Assembly (NCBI GenBank): GCA_905612305.1
Contig: CAJQRK010000021.1
Span: 1-57,717, forward strand
Direction: 5' to 3'
DNA: 57,717 nucleotides
From: an uncultured Flavobacteriales bacterium
Lineage (GTDB): Bacteria > Bacteroidota > Bacteroidia > Flavobacteriales > BACL11
The position numbers were made by a program, and so were the translations under genes. Position 1 is the stretch's first letter. Every line of letters starts with the position of its first letter. Positions 17,520-26,124 of this stretch are shown piece by piece. The notes under the pieces were generated by a model. That model ran no database searches and was not told the origin of the DNA. It saw only the letters and a list, made by a program, of their open reading frames with translations.

Positions 17520-18401
17520 ATGGGATTTAAAGGGATATATGCGAATAAGTCATCTTCCGCTAAGATTGGCATTTTATTTTTTCTGATTTTTGCATCAGTA
17601 ATACTACACACTCTATTGGCTGTAGCATTGATTACCCTCTTTGCTGATACTGGCATGGCACTTATTCAAAATCAAGATTTGAGCAATCAAGTATCCGTAA
17701 ATTATTTAAAGCTGATGCAACTTTTTAGCGGAGTAGGGTTTTTTATTACACCTACATTATTACATGCATACTTAACTAATTTTGATTTTAAGTTTACTAA
17801 ACTTAGTAGACAAAACACCATTTTGGTTATTGCTATAATGATGCTAATTACTCCATTTATAGGATTGCTTTTAGAATGGAATATGATGATATCTTTTCCA
17901 GAATGGTTACTGCAGTTTGATATTAATTCAGAAGCTTTTGTAGCTGCATTTTTACAAATGGGAACTGTTTGGGATTTATTTTATACGATTCTAGTAATTG
18001 CTGTTGTTCCTGCAATAGGTGAAGAATTATTATTCAGAGGTTATTTACAGCAAAAACTAGGGAATTGGCTAAGGAATCCGCACACCGCAATTTTGATAAC
18101 AGCTTTTTTTTTTAGTGCTATTCACTTCCATTTTCAAGGAATGATTCCAAGATTTGTTTTAGGAGTTTTATTGGGCTATTTATTCTATTGGAGCAATTCA
18201 TTATGGCTACCAATTTTAGCGCATTTTGTAAATAATGCACAGGCAGTTATTTTTTCTTACCCTTTATTTAAAGTAGATAGTGGTGCGTATTCTCTATTAT
18301 CTGAAACTAAGATTGATCCTATGATGGCAATTTTTTCTTTAGTTTCTGTGACGCTACTTTTGTATGTATTACATAAAAATACAAGCATAAAAAAAGGCTG
18401 A
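17520..18401 (+). CDS. CPBP family intramembrane metalloprotease
   Basis: The 293-residue product is a polytopic membrane protein of the CPBP (CAAX protease and bacteriocin-processing, ABI) family. The three family motifs are present: EELLFRGYLQQ (EExxxR, about residue 167), FSAIHFHF (FxxxH) and HFVNNAQ (HxxxN). About eight hydrophobic segments are visible. The ATG at 17520 is preferred over a TTG at 17502, which lies in the divergent promoter. Bacterial members process membrane peptides or protect against bacteriocins; the substrate here is unknown. The stop codon lies within the stem of the terminator serving the convergent exb operon. Confidence 0.88.
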   Translation: MGFKGIYANKSSSAKIGILFFLIFASVILHTLLAVALITLFADTGMALIQNQDLSNQVSVNYLKLMQLFSGVGFFITPTLLHAYLTNFDFKFTKLSRQNTILVIAIMMLITPFIGLLLEWNMMISFPEWLLQFDINSEAFVAAFLQMGTVWDLFYTILVIAVVPAIGEELLFRGYLQQKLGNWLRNPHTAILITAFFFSAIHFHFQGMIPRFVLGVLLGYLFYWSNSLWLPILAHFVNNAQAVIFSYPLFKVDSGAYSLLSETKIDPMMAIFSLVSVTLLLYVLHKNTSIKKG

Positions 18402-18414
18402 AAAAATCAGCCTT
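18394..18414 (-). terminator. Rho-independent terminator of the exbB-exbD operon
   Basis: An 8-bp stem, AAGGCTGA / TCAGCCTT with a 5-base loop, is followed on the minus strand by a T tract (18387-18393). It lies about 20 bases after the last exbD stop. One arm includes the TGA stop of the convergent CPBP gene. Confidence 0.8.
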
Positions 18415-18434
18415 AGAATAGCTGTTTGTATACA

Positions 18435-18902
18435 TTAATAGTTTCCTTTTCGGGTAGAATAATTAATTTTAAGTGCATTTGCTTTTCTTAGCTCTTGTTT
18501 TACATCTGTGATAATTCCCATTTTTACGGTTTCATCTGCCTTAATAGAAGCAGTCATATAAGGGATTTCTTTTTCATCTTTTGATTCACGCTCTGTAGCG
18601 ATAAATTCTTGTATTTCCCCTACTTCAGCAAAAGCATCATTCAATTGAATACGAGCAGCGCTGCCATAAGACGCTTGCATTCTTTTAACTGGTGAACCAA
18701 TGTAAATATAACTCACTAAGGATTTCTTTTCCATCTTTTTTATTTCAGTAGCTTTTGGAGTTACAATATTTACAAATAATGTGGTTTCACGCATTACAGT
18801 AGTTACCATAAAAAAGAAAAGTAACATAAAAACAATATCCGGTAAGGATGCAGTTGATATAGCAGGCATTCCTTTTTTTTCTCCTTTTCTGAATTTACTC
18901 AT
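18435..18902 (-). CDS. exbD: ExbD/TolR-family biopolymer transport protein (second copy)
   Basis: The 155-residue product has a short cytoplasmic N-terminus (FRKGEKKGMPAISTASLPDIVF), one membrane helix (about 22-42, MLLFFFMVTTVMRETTLFV) carrying the conserved Asp just at its start (LPDIVFMLL), and a periplasmic domain. This is the ExbD/TolR layout, with the Asp as part of the proton path. The family works with ExbB to energise TonB-dependent receptors or Tol-Pal. Its ATG overlaps the stop of the first exbD copy (TAATG), so translation is probably coupled. Two different ExbD proteins in one operon are usual in Bacteroidota. Confidence 0.92.
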   Translation of the reverse strand: MSKFRKGEKKGMPAISTASLPDIVFMLLFFFMVTTVMRETTLFVNIVTPKATEIKKMEKKSLVSYIYIGSPVKRMQASYGSAARIQLNDAFAEVGEIQEFIATERESKDEKEIPYMTASIKADETVKMGIITDVKQELRKANALKINYSTRKGNY

Positions 18903-19450
18903 TATGAATCTTCTCCAATATTTTTTGGTTCCGCTTCAGATATTTTCTGAGGGTACATTTTCCTGATTTCCTTTTTTTGCGTTTTATTTAAATCGATATA
19001 ACGCTCTCCAAATTTATTTAAAGCCTCTTTATTTCTTAACTCATTATAAGCTGCTGCAAGTTCATTTTGTACACGAATATAAGTCATATACTCAGTCCCT
19101 CTATCATTTTGTAATGAGATAATTGCTTTTTCAGGATTTTCAGATGAACTAGGGTCTCTTCCATTATTGTTAATAAAAGCTTTTGCCCCTTCTTTAAGCT
19201 GTGAGATATCCATATATTCATTTTCAACAAATAATTTATTATTAGCATTAATTAATACTGTGTAAATATTTTTTGCATGAATTTCTGGTGGTATTTCTTG
19301 TTCTTCTTCTGAAATAGGAGGGAGTTTACGAGCAATACCCGTATCCACATCCATAGTAGTAGTTACCAAGAAAAAGATAAGTAGCAAGAAGGCAATATCT
19401 GCCATTGATCCTGCATTTATTTCAGGCAGGCCTCTTCTTTTACTTGCCAT
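18902..19450 (-). CDS. exbD: ExbD/TolR-family biopolymer transport protein (first copy)
   Basis: The 182-residue product begins MASKRRGLPEINAGSMADIAFLLLIFFLVTTTM, the typical ExbD N-terminus with the conserved Asp in SMADIAF and one membrane helix (about 17-34). A longer periplasmic part follows, ending in a charged segment (KKEIRKMYPQKISEAEPKN). It should pair with the second ExbD copy around the ExbB pentamer. Its start overlaps the stop of the 109-residue membrane protein gene as TAATG, the same junction used for the next gene. Confidence 0.93.
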   Translation of the reverse strand: MASKRRGLPEINAGSMADIAFLLLIFFLVTTTMDVDTGIARKLPPISEEEQEIPPEIHAKNIYTVLINANNKLFVENEYMDISQLKEGAKAFINNNGRDPSSSENPEKAIISLQNDRGTEYMTYIRVQNELAAAYNELRNKEALNKFGERYIDLNKTQKKEIRKMYPQKISEAEPKNIGEDS

Positions 19451-19779
19451 TATTTAGAAAATGCTTTTGATAATTCAGCATAGAGTACTGCGCTAATTGC
19501 ACCAAAGAGTAAAAAGTAAAAAGTAATTAAACCCATACCTACTTTCTTTGATGATGAAGCTGTAGTTTCATACTTTTCATATGAGTTTAATACCTCATCA
19601 GAAGCTAATAGATAAGCTATGAAAAACACAACAAATAGCCCTACTACAGTATACATAGTTTTCTTTGCATTATTAGTATTCTGCATCATCTTTTGGACGC
19701 CAAAACCAATAGTAGCAAGTGCCGCAAAACCAACCATTATATAGCTCAGGATAATTCCTACATTAACTAAACTCTCCAT
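19450..19779 (-). CDS. Small membrane protein encoded between ExbB and ExbD, function unknown
   Basis: The 109-residue product has three hydrophobic segments (about residues 6-27, 40-59 and 80-100). There is a short polar loop with NNAKK after the first and a Ser/Glu/Lys-rich loop (SDEVLNSYEKYETTASSSKK) between the second and third. I recognise it only by position: small membrane proteins of this kind are common between exbB and the exbD pair in Bacteroidota. It is tightly coupled at both ends, two bases from exbB and overlapping exbD by one base. This suggests it is a stoichiometric subunit or assembly factor of the energiser complex; that is inference. Confidence 0.82.
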   Translation of the reverse strand: MESLVNVGIILSYIMVGFAALATIGFGVQKMMQNTNNAKKTMYTVVGLFVVFFIAYLLASDEVLNSYEKYETTASSSKKVGMGLITFYFLLFGAISAVLYAELSKAFSK

Positions 19780-19781
19780 AA

Positions 19782-20570
19782 TTATTTGTTTTTAACTAAT
19801 AAATCAACTAATGAGATTGAAGCGTCTTCCATTGAGTTTACAATTGAATCTACTTTTGCAATCAAATAGTTGTAGAAAACCTGAAGTATCATTGCTACAA
19901 TTAATCCAAATACAGTAGTTAAAAGAGCTACTTTAATGCCTCCTGCAACAAGTGATGGAGATATATCTCCTGCAGCTTCAATTGCATCAAAGGCCCCAAT
20001 CATTCCAATTACCGTCCCCATAAATCCTAGCATAGGTGCAAGTGCGATAAATAATGAAATCCATGATAATCCTTTTTCCAACAATCCCATTTGAACTGAA
20101 CCATAAGAAACGATAGATTTTTCAACCATATCAACTCCTTCTCCAGAACGATCTAATCCTTGATAGAAGATAGAGGCAACAGGCCCTTTTGTATTTCTGC
20201 AGACCTCTTTTGCAGCATCAACACCTCCATTTTTTAAGGCAGATTCAACATCATTTAATAATTTATCAGTATCAGTACTTGCCATATTTAAATAGATAAT
20301 TCTTTCAATTGCTAAAGCTAACCCTAAGATTAAACATAATAATACAATCCCCATAAATCCAGGTCCTCCTTCAATAAATTTTTGTTTTATAATTTGGTGA
20401 AAAGATGCGGATTCTTCAACTGGAGCTTCTGCTACAGTTTCTTCAGCAATCACTTCTTCAGTGATAATTGTGTCGGATTCTTCTGCAAACTCTGTTGCTT
20501 GGGCATAAACATTGTAAGACCCTACATGGAATAATCCTAATAGAGCTAATAAGGCAAATTTGTTTTTCAT
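19782..20570 (-). CDS. exbB: ExbB/TolQ/MotA-family proton channel protein with signal peptide
   Basis: The 262-residue product starts with a signal-peptide-like helix (KNKFALLALLGLFHVGSYNVYAQ), followed by an acidic Glu/Thr/Val-rich linker (about 25-55). The MotA/TolQ core then begins with a helix GIVLLCLILGLALAIERI, and two further helices include LAPMLGFMGTVIGMIGAFDAI and a long segment ending MILQVFYNYLIAKVDSI. This is the Bacteroidota form of ExbB. With ExbD it converts proton flow into movement for TonB. A -7 box lies 38 bases upstream of the ATG. Confidence 0.93.
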   Translation of the reverse strand: MKNKFALLALLGLFHVGSYNVYAQATEFAEESDTIITEEVIAEETVAEAPVEESASFHQIIKQKFIEGGPGFMGIVLLCLILGLALAIERIIYLNMASTDTDKLLNDVESALKNGGVDAAKEVCRNTKGPVASIFYQGLDRSGEGVDMVEKSIVSYGSVQMGLLEKGLSWISLFIALAPMLGFMGTVIGMIGAFDAIEAAGDISPSLVAGGIKVALLTTVFGLIVAMILQVFYNYLIAKVDSIVNSMEDASISLVDLLVKNK

Positions 20571-20608
20571 TTTTATTTAAATTTTAGTGTAATTAAATTT
20601 TAGTGTGG

Positions 20609-20616
20609 CAAATTTA
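20609..20616 (-). promoter_or_regulatory. -7 box for the exbB operon
   Basis: On the minus strand this reads TAAATTTG followed by C, matching TAnnTTTG. It is 38 bases before the exbB ATG. Two direct copies of AATTTTAGTGT lie between the box and the gene (20580-20606 on the plus strand). Confidence 0.5.
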
Positions 20617-20624
20617 TAAAAATA

Positions 20625-21224
20625 TTATAAAGCCGCTTGATATCTTCTATTAACTTCCTCCCAGTTGATTACATTAAAGAAAGCATTAATGTAATCTGGT
20701 CTTCTGTTATGATAGTTTAAATAGTAAGCATGTTCCCAAACATCTAAGCATAATACAGGGGTGCAGCCACACTGGTCATCCATGAGCGGATTATCTTGAT
20801 TGGCAGTTGAAGAAACTTTTAACTTTCCGTCTTTAATTCCCAGCCAAGCCCATCCTGATCCAAATCTTGTTCCAGCAGCTTTTGAAAATTCTGCTTTAAA
20901 ATTATCAAAGCTTCCAAAAGCAGAATCGATAGCAGAAGATAAGTTTCCTGAAGGATTCCCTCCACCATTTGGGCTCATAATATTCCAGAATAAACAGTGA
21001 TTGAAATACCCTCCACCATTGTTTCTTCCCGCTCCGCTTAAGCCCGGAGTAGTACAAATCTCTTCAATACTTTTGCCTTCCATATCAGTTCCGGCTATGG
21101 CGTTATTTAAGTTGTTGGTGTAGCCCTGATGGTGTTTGCTATGGTGAATTTCCATAGTTTTCGAATCAATATGTGGTTCTAACGCATCATAGGCGTAAGG
21201 TAATTCTGGTAATTTGAATGGCAT
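20625..21224 (-). CDS. sodB: Superoxide dismutase (Fe/Mn family)
   Basis: This enzyme converts superoxide to oxygen and hydrogen peroxide in the cytoplasm. The 199-residue product has the expected metal ligands: His in [17 protein letters not shown] (about residue 27), His in [10 protein letters not shown], and Asp and His in [18 protein letters not shown]. There is no signal peptide. Metal choice (Fe, Mn or either) cannot be fixed by eye. An unusual cluster of three Cys precedes the DVWEHAYY motif ([13 protein letters not shown]). It stands alone, with the flavin reductase-like gene upstream on the same strand. Confidence 0.96.
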   Translation of the reverse strand: MPFKLPELPYAYDALEPHIDSKTMEIHHSKHHQGYTNNLNNAIAGTDMEGKSIEEICTTPGLSGAGRNNGGGYFNHCLFWNIMSPNGGGNPSGNLSSAIDSAFGSFDNFKAEFSKAAGTRFGSGWAWLGIKDGKLKVSSTANQDNPLMDDQCGCTPVLCLDVWEHAYYLNYHNRRPDYINAFFNVINWEEVNRRYQAAL

Positions 21225-21247
21225 GATATTTTGTTTTTGTTAATTAT

Positions 21248-22084
21248 TTATAATAAAATTTGCCAAGCATCTTCCGATTTCCCTTGGCTTAATAATTCTT
21301 TGGCTAAGATATGTTTTTTTGTTATATTTTTTTCTTCTCTGAGTGGAAACTCTTTTTTTGCAGGAATATTTTCTGAAGAAGCTAAAATTGCTAATTCGTT
21401 TCCTGTAAGGATTTCAGAGTTTTTTATATTTTCCGGTAATTTATCAATTCCCATCCCAATTATTCCCATTGGTTTTTCAAGTTGAAATAAACTATCTTTT
21501 GTGGCTTTCCCATACCAATTTCCGCCAAGACGAGAAAGAGCATTTAGTTTTAAAGGATCAATATTTTTTTCTGAATCCAAAATATTCTCATTAATATGAA
21601 TTTTGAGTATTTCGCAGATTACTAAATTGCCAGCTCCACCTTCTTCGCCTAGTGAAATAACCTGATTGACTGTGCACTCAAAATTTACAGGAGATTCCTT
21701 CACACAAAAAGGCTTTACCTTTTCGGATTTTACCGCAGTAAATCCAGATTTTTCAAATTCATTTACCCCTTTTGGAAAATCAGAACTACTAAGGGAAACT
21801 TGATGTGCCATTTCAGCTGTTACTATGCTAATAACTACTTCTTTATTTTCCAATACATTTTCCAAAGTATGTTTTATGGTATTTCCCCTTACCCTTCTAG
21901 CAGGAGAAAAAATCAAGATTGGAGGATTTGCAGAAAAGGCATTGAAAAAACTAAATGGGCTTAAATTAAGACTGCCATCATTGTCAATAGTACTAGCAAA
22001 AGCAATTGGTCTTGGGGCAACAGCTCCTAAAATGTATTTGTGTATAGTTGATGTTTTTTCTATTTTTGGGTCGATAGTCAGCAT
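21248..22084 (-). CDS. Flavin reductase-like FMN-binding protein
   Basis: The 278-residue product has a flavin reductase-like split-barrel domain: ILGAVAPRPIAFASTIDNDG (about 17-36), SLNLSPFSFFNAFSANPPIL, then a C-terminal extension rich in charged residues. It should bind FMN as a dimer. It starts four bases after the stop of the fumarylacetoacetate hydrolase family gene, so it is part of the aromatic degradation group. Its reaction there is unknown; relatives include flavoredoxin-like and DIM6/NTAB family proteins. The C-terminal about 60 residues (NIPAKKEFPLREEKNITKKH) do not belong to the core domain I recognise. Confidence 0.82.
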   Translation of the reverse strand: MLTIDPKIEKTSTIHKYILGAVAPRPIAFASTIDNDGSLNLSPFSFFNAFSANPPILIFSPARRVRGNTIKHTLENVLENKEVVISIVTAEMAHQVSLSSSDFPKGVNEFEKSGFTAVKSEKVKPFCVKESPVNFECTVNQVISLGEEGGAGNLVICEILKIHINENILDSEKNIDPLKLNALSRLGGNWYGKATKDSLFQLEKPMGIIGMGIDKLPENIKNSEILTGNELAILASSENIPAKKEFPLREEKNITKKHILAKELLSQGKSEDAWQILL

Positions 22085-22088
22085 CTAT

Positions 22089-23087
22089 TTACATATTTTT
22101 CTTTAGCGCAAATAAGGAATGAGAATTATTTTCTAAAACTACTTTATTTTTAATTTTCCCTAATCCTTCAATTTCCATTTCAATAATATCCCCATCCTTT
22201 AGCCAGACAGGTTCGTAATCAGGATTCTTTAGTTTATGTGATCCATTTAATTCTAGCAAACAACCCGTTCCTACTGTTCCGGAACCAATAACATCACCAG
22301 GTAAAATGTCAGCACCATATGCGCATCTTTCCACAATTTCAGCAAAAGTCCAGTTCATATCTCTCATGTTTCCTTCTGATAATAATTCACCATTTACCCA
22401 ACATTTCATATTTAAACTATAAGTATCTCCTTCATGCCCATCTGCAGTGGCTACTTTTTTATCAGCTAATTCATCTTTTGTAACTAAGTAAGGGCCAATA
22501 ATTGTGCAGAAATCCTTTCCTTTTGCAGGACCTAAATTCAATTTCATTTCCTCCATCTGAAGAGCTCTGGCACTCATATCATTCATTATTAAATACCCTG
22601 CAATATAATCATCCGCATCTTTGGCTTTTATGTTTTTCCCTTTCTTCCCAATTACAATAGCAGCTTCCAGTTCAAAATCTAACTTTTGCATATGGTCGGG
22701 CATACACAAAATATCATCCGTTGGGCCTAGAATAGCATTGTGGTTGGTAAAATAAAAAATAGGGAATTGATCAAATTCCGGAATCATATCTACCCCTCTA
22801 TTTCTTCTGGCTGTTGCTACATGTTGCCTAAAAGCATAAGCATCTCTACAGGATGGAGGGGAAGGGACAGGAGCTAATAAGTTGCTATCAGAAAGTAAAA
22901 TCCCTACTGAATTTGTATGGTCATTTTTTATGTTCTCTTCCAATTCTTTTGCTTTTCGCATAGCCCTTTCTCCCATCTGCAAAAAATCATTCATTGTAGC
23001 TGCAATAGAGCTTAAGGAATGTATTTTTTCATTTACGATAAGTCCCAAATTGGATGTTTCGTTATGCTGATAAGTTACAATTCTCAT
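22089..23087 (-). CDS. Fumarylacetoacetate hydrolase family protein
   Basis: The start at 23087 gives MRIVTYQHNETSNLGLIVN; the longer frame from 23147 would begin upstream of the promoter. The 332 residues contain the FAH catalytic fold. The metal-binding acids are visible in KLDFELEAAIVIGKKGKNI and in YLIMNDMSARALQMEEM; later motifs are GKDFCTIIGPYLVT, GDVIGSGTVGTGC and DGDIIEMEIEGLG. In this context it most likely cleaves fumarylacetoacetate to fumarate and acetoacetate, the last step of tyrosine breakdown. It is divergent from hmgA. Confidence 0.9.
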   Translation of the reverse strand: MRIVTYQHNETSNLGLIVNEKIHSLSSIAATMNDFLQMGERAMRKAKELEENIKNDHTNSVGILLSDSNLLAPVPSPPSCRDAYAFRQHVATARRNRGVDMIPEFDQFPIFYFTNHNAILGPTDDILCMPDHMQKLDFELEAAIVIGKKGKNIKAKDADDYIAGYLIMNDMSARALQMEEMKLNLGPAKGKDFCTIIGPYLVTKDELADKKVATADGHEGDTYSLNMKCWVNGELLSEGNMRDMNWTFAEIVERCAYGADILPGDVIGSGTVGTGCLLELNGSHKLKNPDYEPVWLKDGDIIEMEIEGLGKIKNKVVLENNSHSLFALKKNM

Positions 23088-23104
23088 TCTAGTTTTTTTT
23101 TTTG

Positions 23105-23112
23105 CAAACTTA
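23105..23112 (-). promoter_or_regulatory. -7 box for the fumarylacetoacetate hydrolase family gene
   Basis: On the minus strand this reads TAAGTTTG followed by C, 17 bases before the ATG at 23087, with a tract of eleven A between them (T on the plus strand). It supports the shorter start. Confidence 0.5.
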
Positions 23113-23186
23113 TTAAAAAAAATGTGGTAGTATTTGTTTTTGAGCAATCAAAAAATATCCGTAATTTGCAAAAAAAATATATACAG

Positions 23187-24344
23187 ATGCCAAGATATCA
23201 CAAATTAGGTAAATTCCCACACAAAAGACATACTACCTTCAAAAAAGAAGACGGAAACATCCATTATGAAGAGTTATTCGGAACCATTGGTTTTGACGGA
23301 ATGGCGTCTTTATTGTATCATTTACATAGGCCAACAATGGTGAAAGATATTGCTAAAGCTTATTCTGTAGCTCCTGAAATTGCTGTGGATAAAAACTTAA
23401 AATCCTATTTACTAAAAGGGTTTGAAGCACCAAAGGTTGCTGATCATTTAAAAAGTAGAATTTCAATAATGATTAATAATGATTTGAATATTTCACTTTC
23501 AGCTCCAACTAATTTGGAGGAAGATTATTTTTATAAAAATACAGATGGTGATGAGGTGATTTTCGTTCATAAAGGAACCGGAACTTTAAGATCTTTTGTG
23601 GGTAATATTAAATTTAAGGAAGGAGATTATTTAGTGATTCCAAGAGGGATGATTTACACTATGAAGTTTGACTGTTCAGAAAATAGATTGTTTATTGTAG
23701 AATCCTACACCCCTGTTTACACCCCAAAAAGATACCGTAATCATTTTGGTCAATTATTAGAGAATTCTCCTTATTGCGAAAGAGATTTACGAGTTCCTGA
23801 GGATTTGGAAACGCATGATGAAAAAGGAGAATTTGTAATAAAAATAAAAAAAGAACAAATGATTCATGAGTATACTTATGCATCACACCCTTTTGATGTT
23901 GTAGGTTGGGATGGGTATAATTTTCCATACGCATTTTCAATTCATGATTTTGAACCCATTACAGGAAGAGTCCATCAGCCACCACCGGTACATCAAACTT
24001 TTGAAACAAGTAGATTTGTAATTTGTTCATTCTGCCCAAGAATGTATGACTATCATCCTGAGTCTATTCCGGCACCTTATAGTCATTCAAATATTGATTC
24101 TGATGAGGTATTGTATTATGTAGCTGGAGATTTTATGAGCAGAAATCATGTGGAAGAAGGTTATATTTCCTTGCATCCTGCAGGAATTCCTCACGGGCCA
24201 CACCCTGGAGCTGCAGAAAAAAGTATAGGACAAACAAAAACAGATGAATTGGCAGTAATGATAGATACTTTTGCTCCTTTAAAATTAACAAAAGCAGCCA
24301 TAGAACTTTCTGACGGAAAGTATCATAAATCATGGCTAGACTAA
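23187..24344 (+). CDS. hmgA: Homogentisate 1,2-dioxygenase
   Basis: This iron enzyme opens the homogentisate ring to maleylacetoacetate. The start at 23187 gives MPRYHKLGKFPHKRHTTF; the earlier open frame is antisense to the divergent gene. The 385-residue cupin protein shows RVHQPPPVHQTFE (active-site region), SDEVLYYVAGDFMSR, and the late His segment SLHPAGIPHGPHPGAAEKS with iron ligands. An N-terminal cupin is seen at GDEVIFVHKGTGTLRSFVG. It is followed after ten bases by hppD in the same direction, giving two successive steps of tyrosine degradation in one operon. Confidence 0.93.
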   Translation: MPRYHKLGKFPHKRHTTFKKEDGNIHYEELFGTIGFDGMASLLYHLHRPTMVKDIAKAYSVAPEIAVDKNLKSYLLKGFEAPKVADHLKSRISIMINNDLNISLSAPTNLEEDYFYKNTDGDEVIFVHKGTGTLRSFVGNIKFKEGDYLVIPRGMIYTMKFDCSENRLFIVESYTPVYTPKRYRNHFGQLLENSPYCERDLRVPEDLETHDEKGEFVIKIKKEQMIHEYTYASHPFDVVGWDGYNFPYAFSIHDFEPITGRVHQPPPVHQTFETSRFVICSFCPRMYDYHPESIPAPYSHSNIDSDEVLYYVAGDFMSRNHVEEGYISLHPAGIPHGPHPGAAEKSIGQTKTDELAVMIDTFAPLKLTKAAIELSDGKYHKSWLD

Positions 24345-24354
24345 AAAGAAAAAG

Positions 24355-25539
<1,185 letters not shown>

Positions 25540-25552
25540 ATCAAATAAAATC

Positions 25553-26005
25553 ATGACACATTTAAAAACAGGAGATAACGCACCAGTAATTAATTCTGTA
25601 GATCAGAATGGAGAGGTAATTACATTAGAAAAGTTTAAAGGGAAGAAAGTTGTCCTTTATTTTTATCCGAAGGATATGACTCCTGGCTGTACGGTTCAAT
25701 CTTGTAATTTAAGAGATAATTATAAAGCTCTTTTAGATAAAGGATATGTTGTGTTGGGCTGCTCGGTAGATAGCCCAGCAAGACACATTAAATTTATAGA
25801 AAAATACGATTTACCATTTTCACTTATTTCAGATGAAGACAAAAAAGTAGTTGAGGATTATGGCGTTTGGGGGCTTAAGAAATTTATGGGCAAAGAATAT
25901 ATGGGAATAAGTAGAACTACTTTAGTGATTGATGAAAAAGGAGTTATAGAGGATGTCATTACTAAGGTAGACACAAAAGATCATACCTCACAAATTCTAA
26001 AATAA
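25553..26005 (+). CDS. bcp: Thioredoxin-dependent peroxiredoxin (BCP/PrxQ type)
   Basis: The product reduces hydroperoxides using thioredoxin. The 150-residue protein has the peroxidatic Cys motif PKDMTPGCTVQSCNLRD, with the resolving Cys five residues later as in PrxQ/BCP (CxxxxC). It also has the LGCSVDSPARHIKFIEKYDLPFSLISD and GISRTTLVID segments. It is cytoplasmic. It is in line with hmgA-hppD and may be read from the same transcript; a short hairpin follows at 26052-26073. Confidence 0.95.
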   Translation: MTHLKTGDNAPVINSVDQNGEVITLEKFKGKKVVLYFYPKDMTPGCTVQSCNLRDNYKALLDKGYVVLGCSVDSPARHIKFIEKYDLPFSLISDEDKKVVEDYGVWGLKKFMGKEYMGISRTTLVIDEKGVIEDVITKVDTKDHTSQILK

Positions 26006-26051
26006 TGAAAAAATGACCTTAAAAGAATGTTACAATTAATGGAATAAAACA

Positions 26052-26073
26052 ATAGATTAGAATAATAATCTAT
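26052..26073 (+). other. Small hairpin downstream of bcp
   Basis: An 8-bp perfect stem (ATAGATTA / TAATCTAT) with a 6-base loop. There is no T tract on the plus strand, so terminator function is uncertain. Confidence 0.35.
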
Positions 26074-26110
26074 GTGTTAATAGCGTTTTATACGCTTAAC
26101 AAAAATCACG

Positions 26111-26118
26111 TAACTTTG
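26111..26118 (+). promoter_or_regulatory. -7 box for the surface protein gene
   Basis: TAACTTTG followed by C matches TAnnTTTG, six bases before the ATG at 26125. It rules against the longer frame that opens at a GTG at 26074. Confidence 0.55.
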
Positions 26119-26124
26119 CCAATT

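Noticed and set aside
23019-23186. Upstream in-frame extension of hmgA
   Set aside because: The extension is antisense to the divergent fumarylacetoacetate hydrolase family gene and its promoter; the conserved N-terminus begins at 23187.
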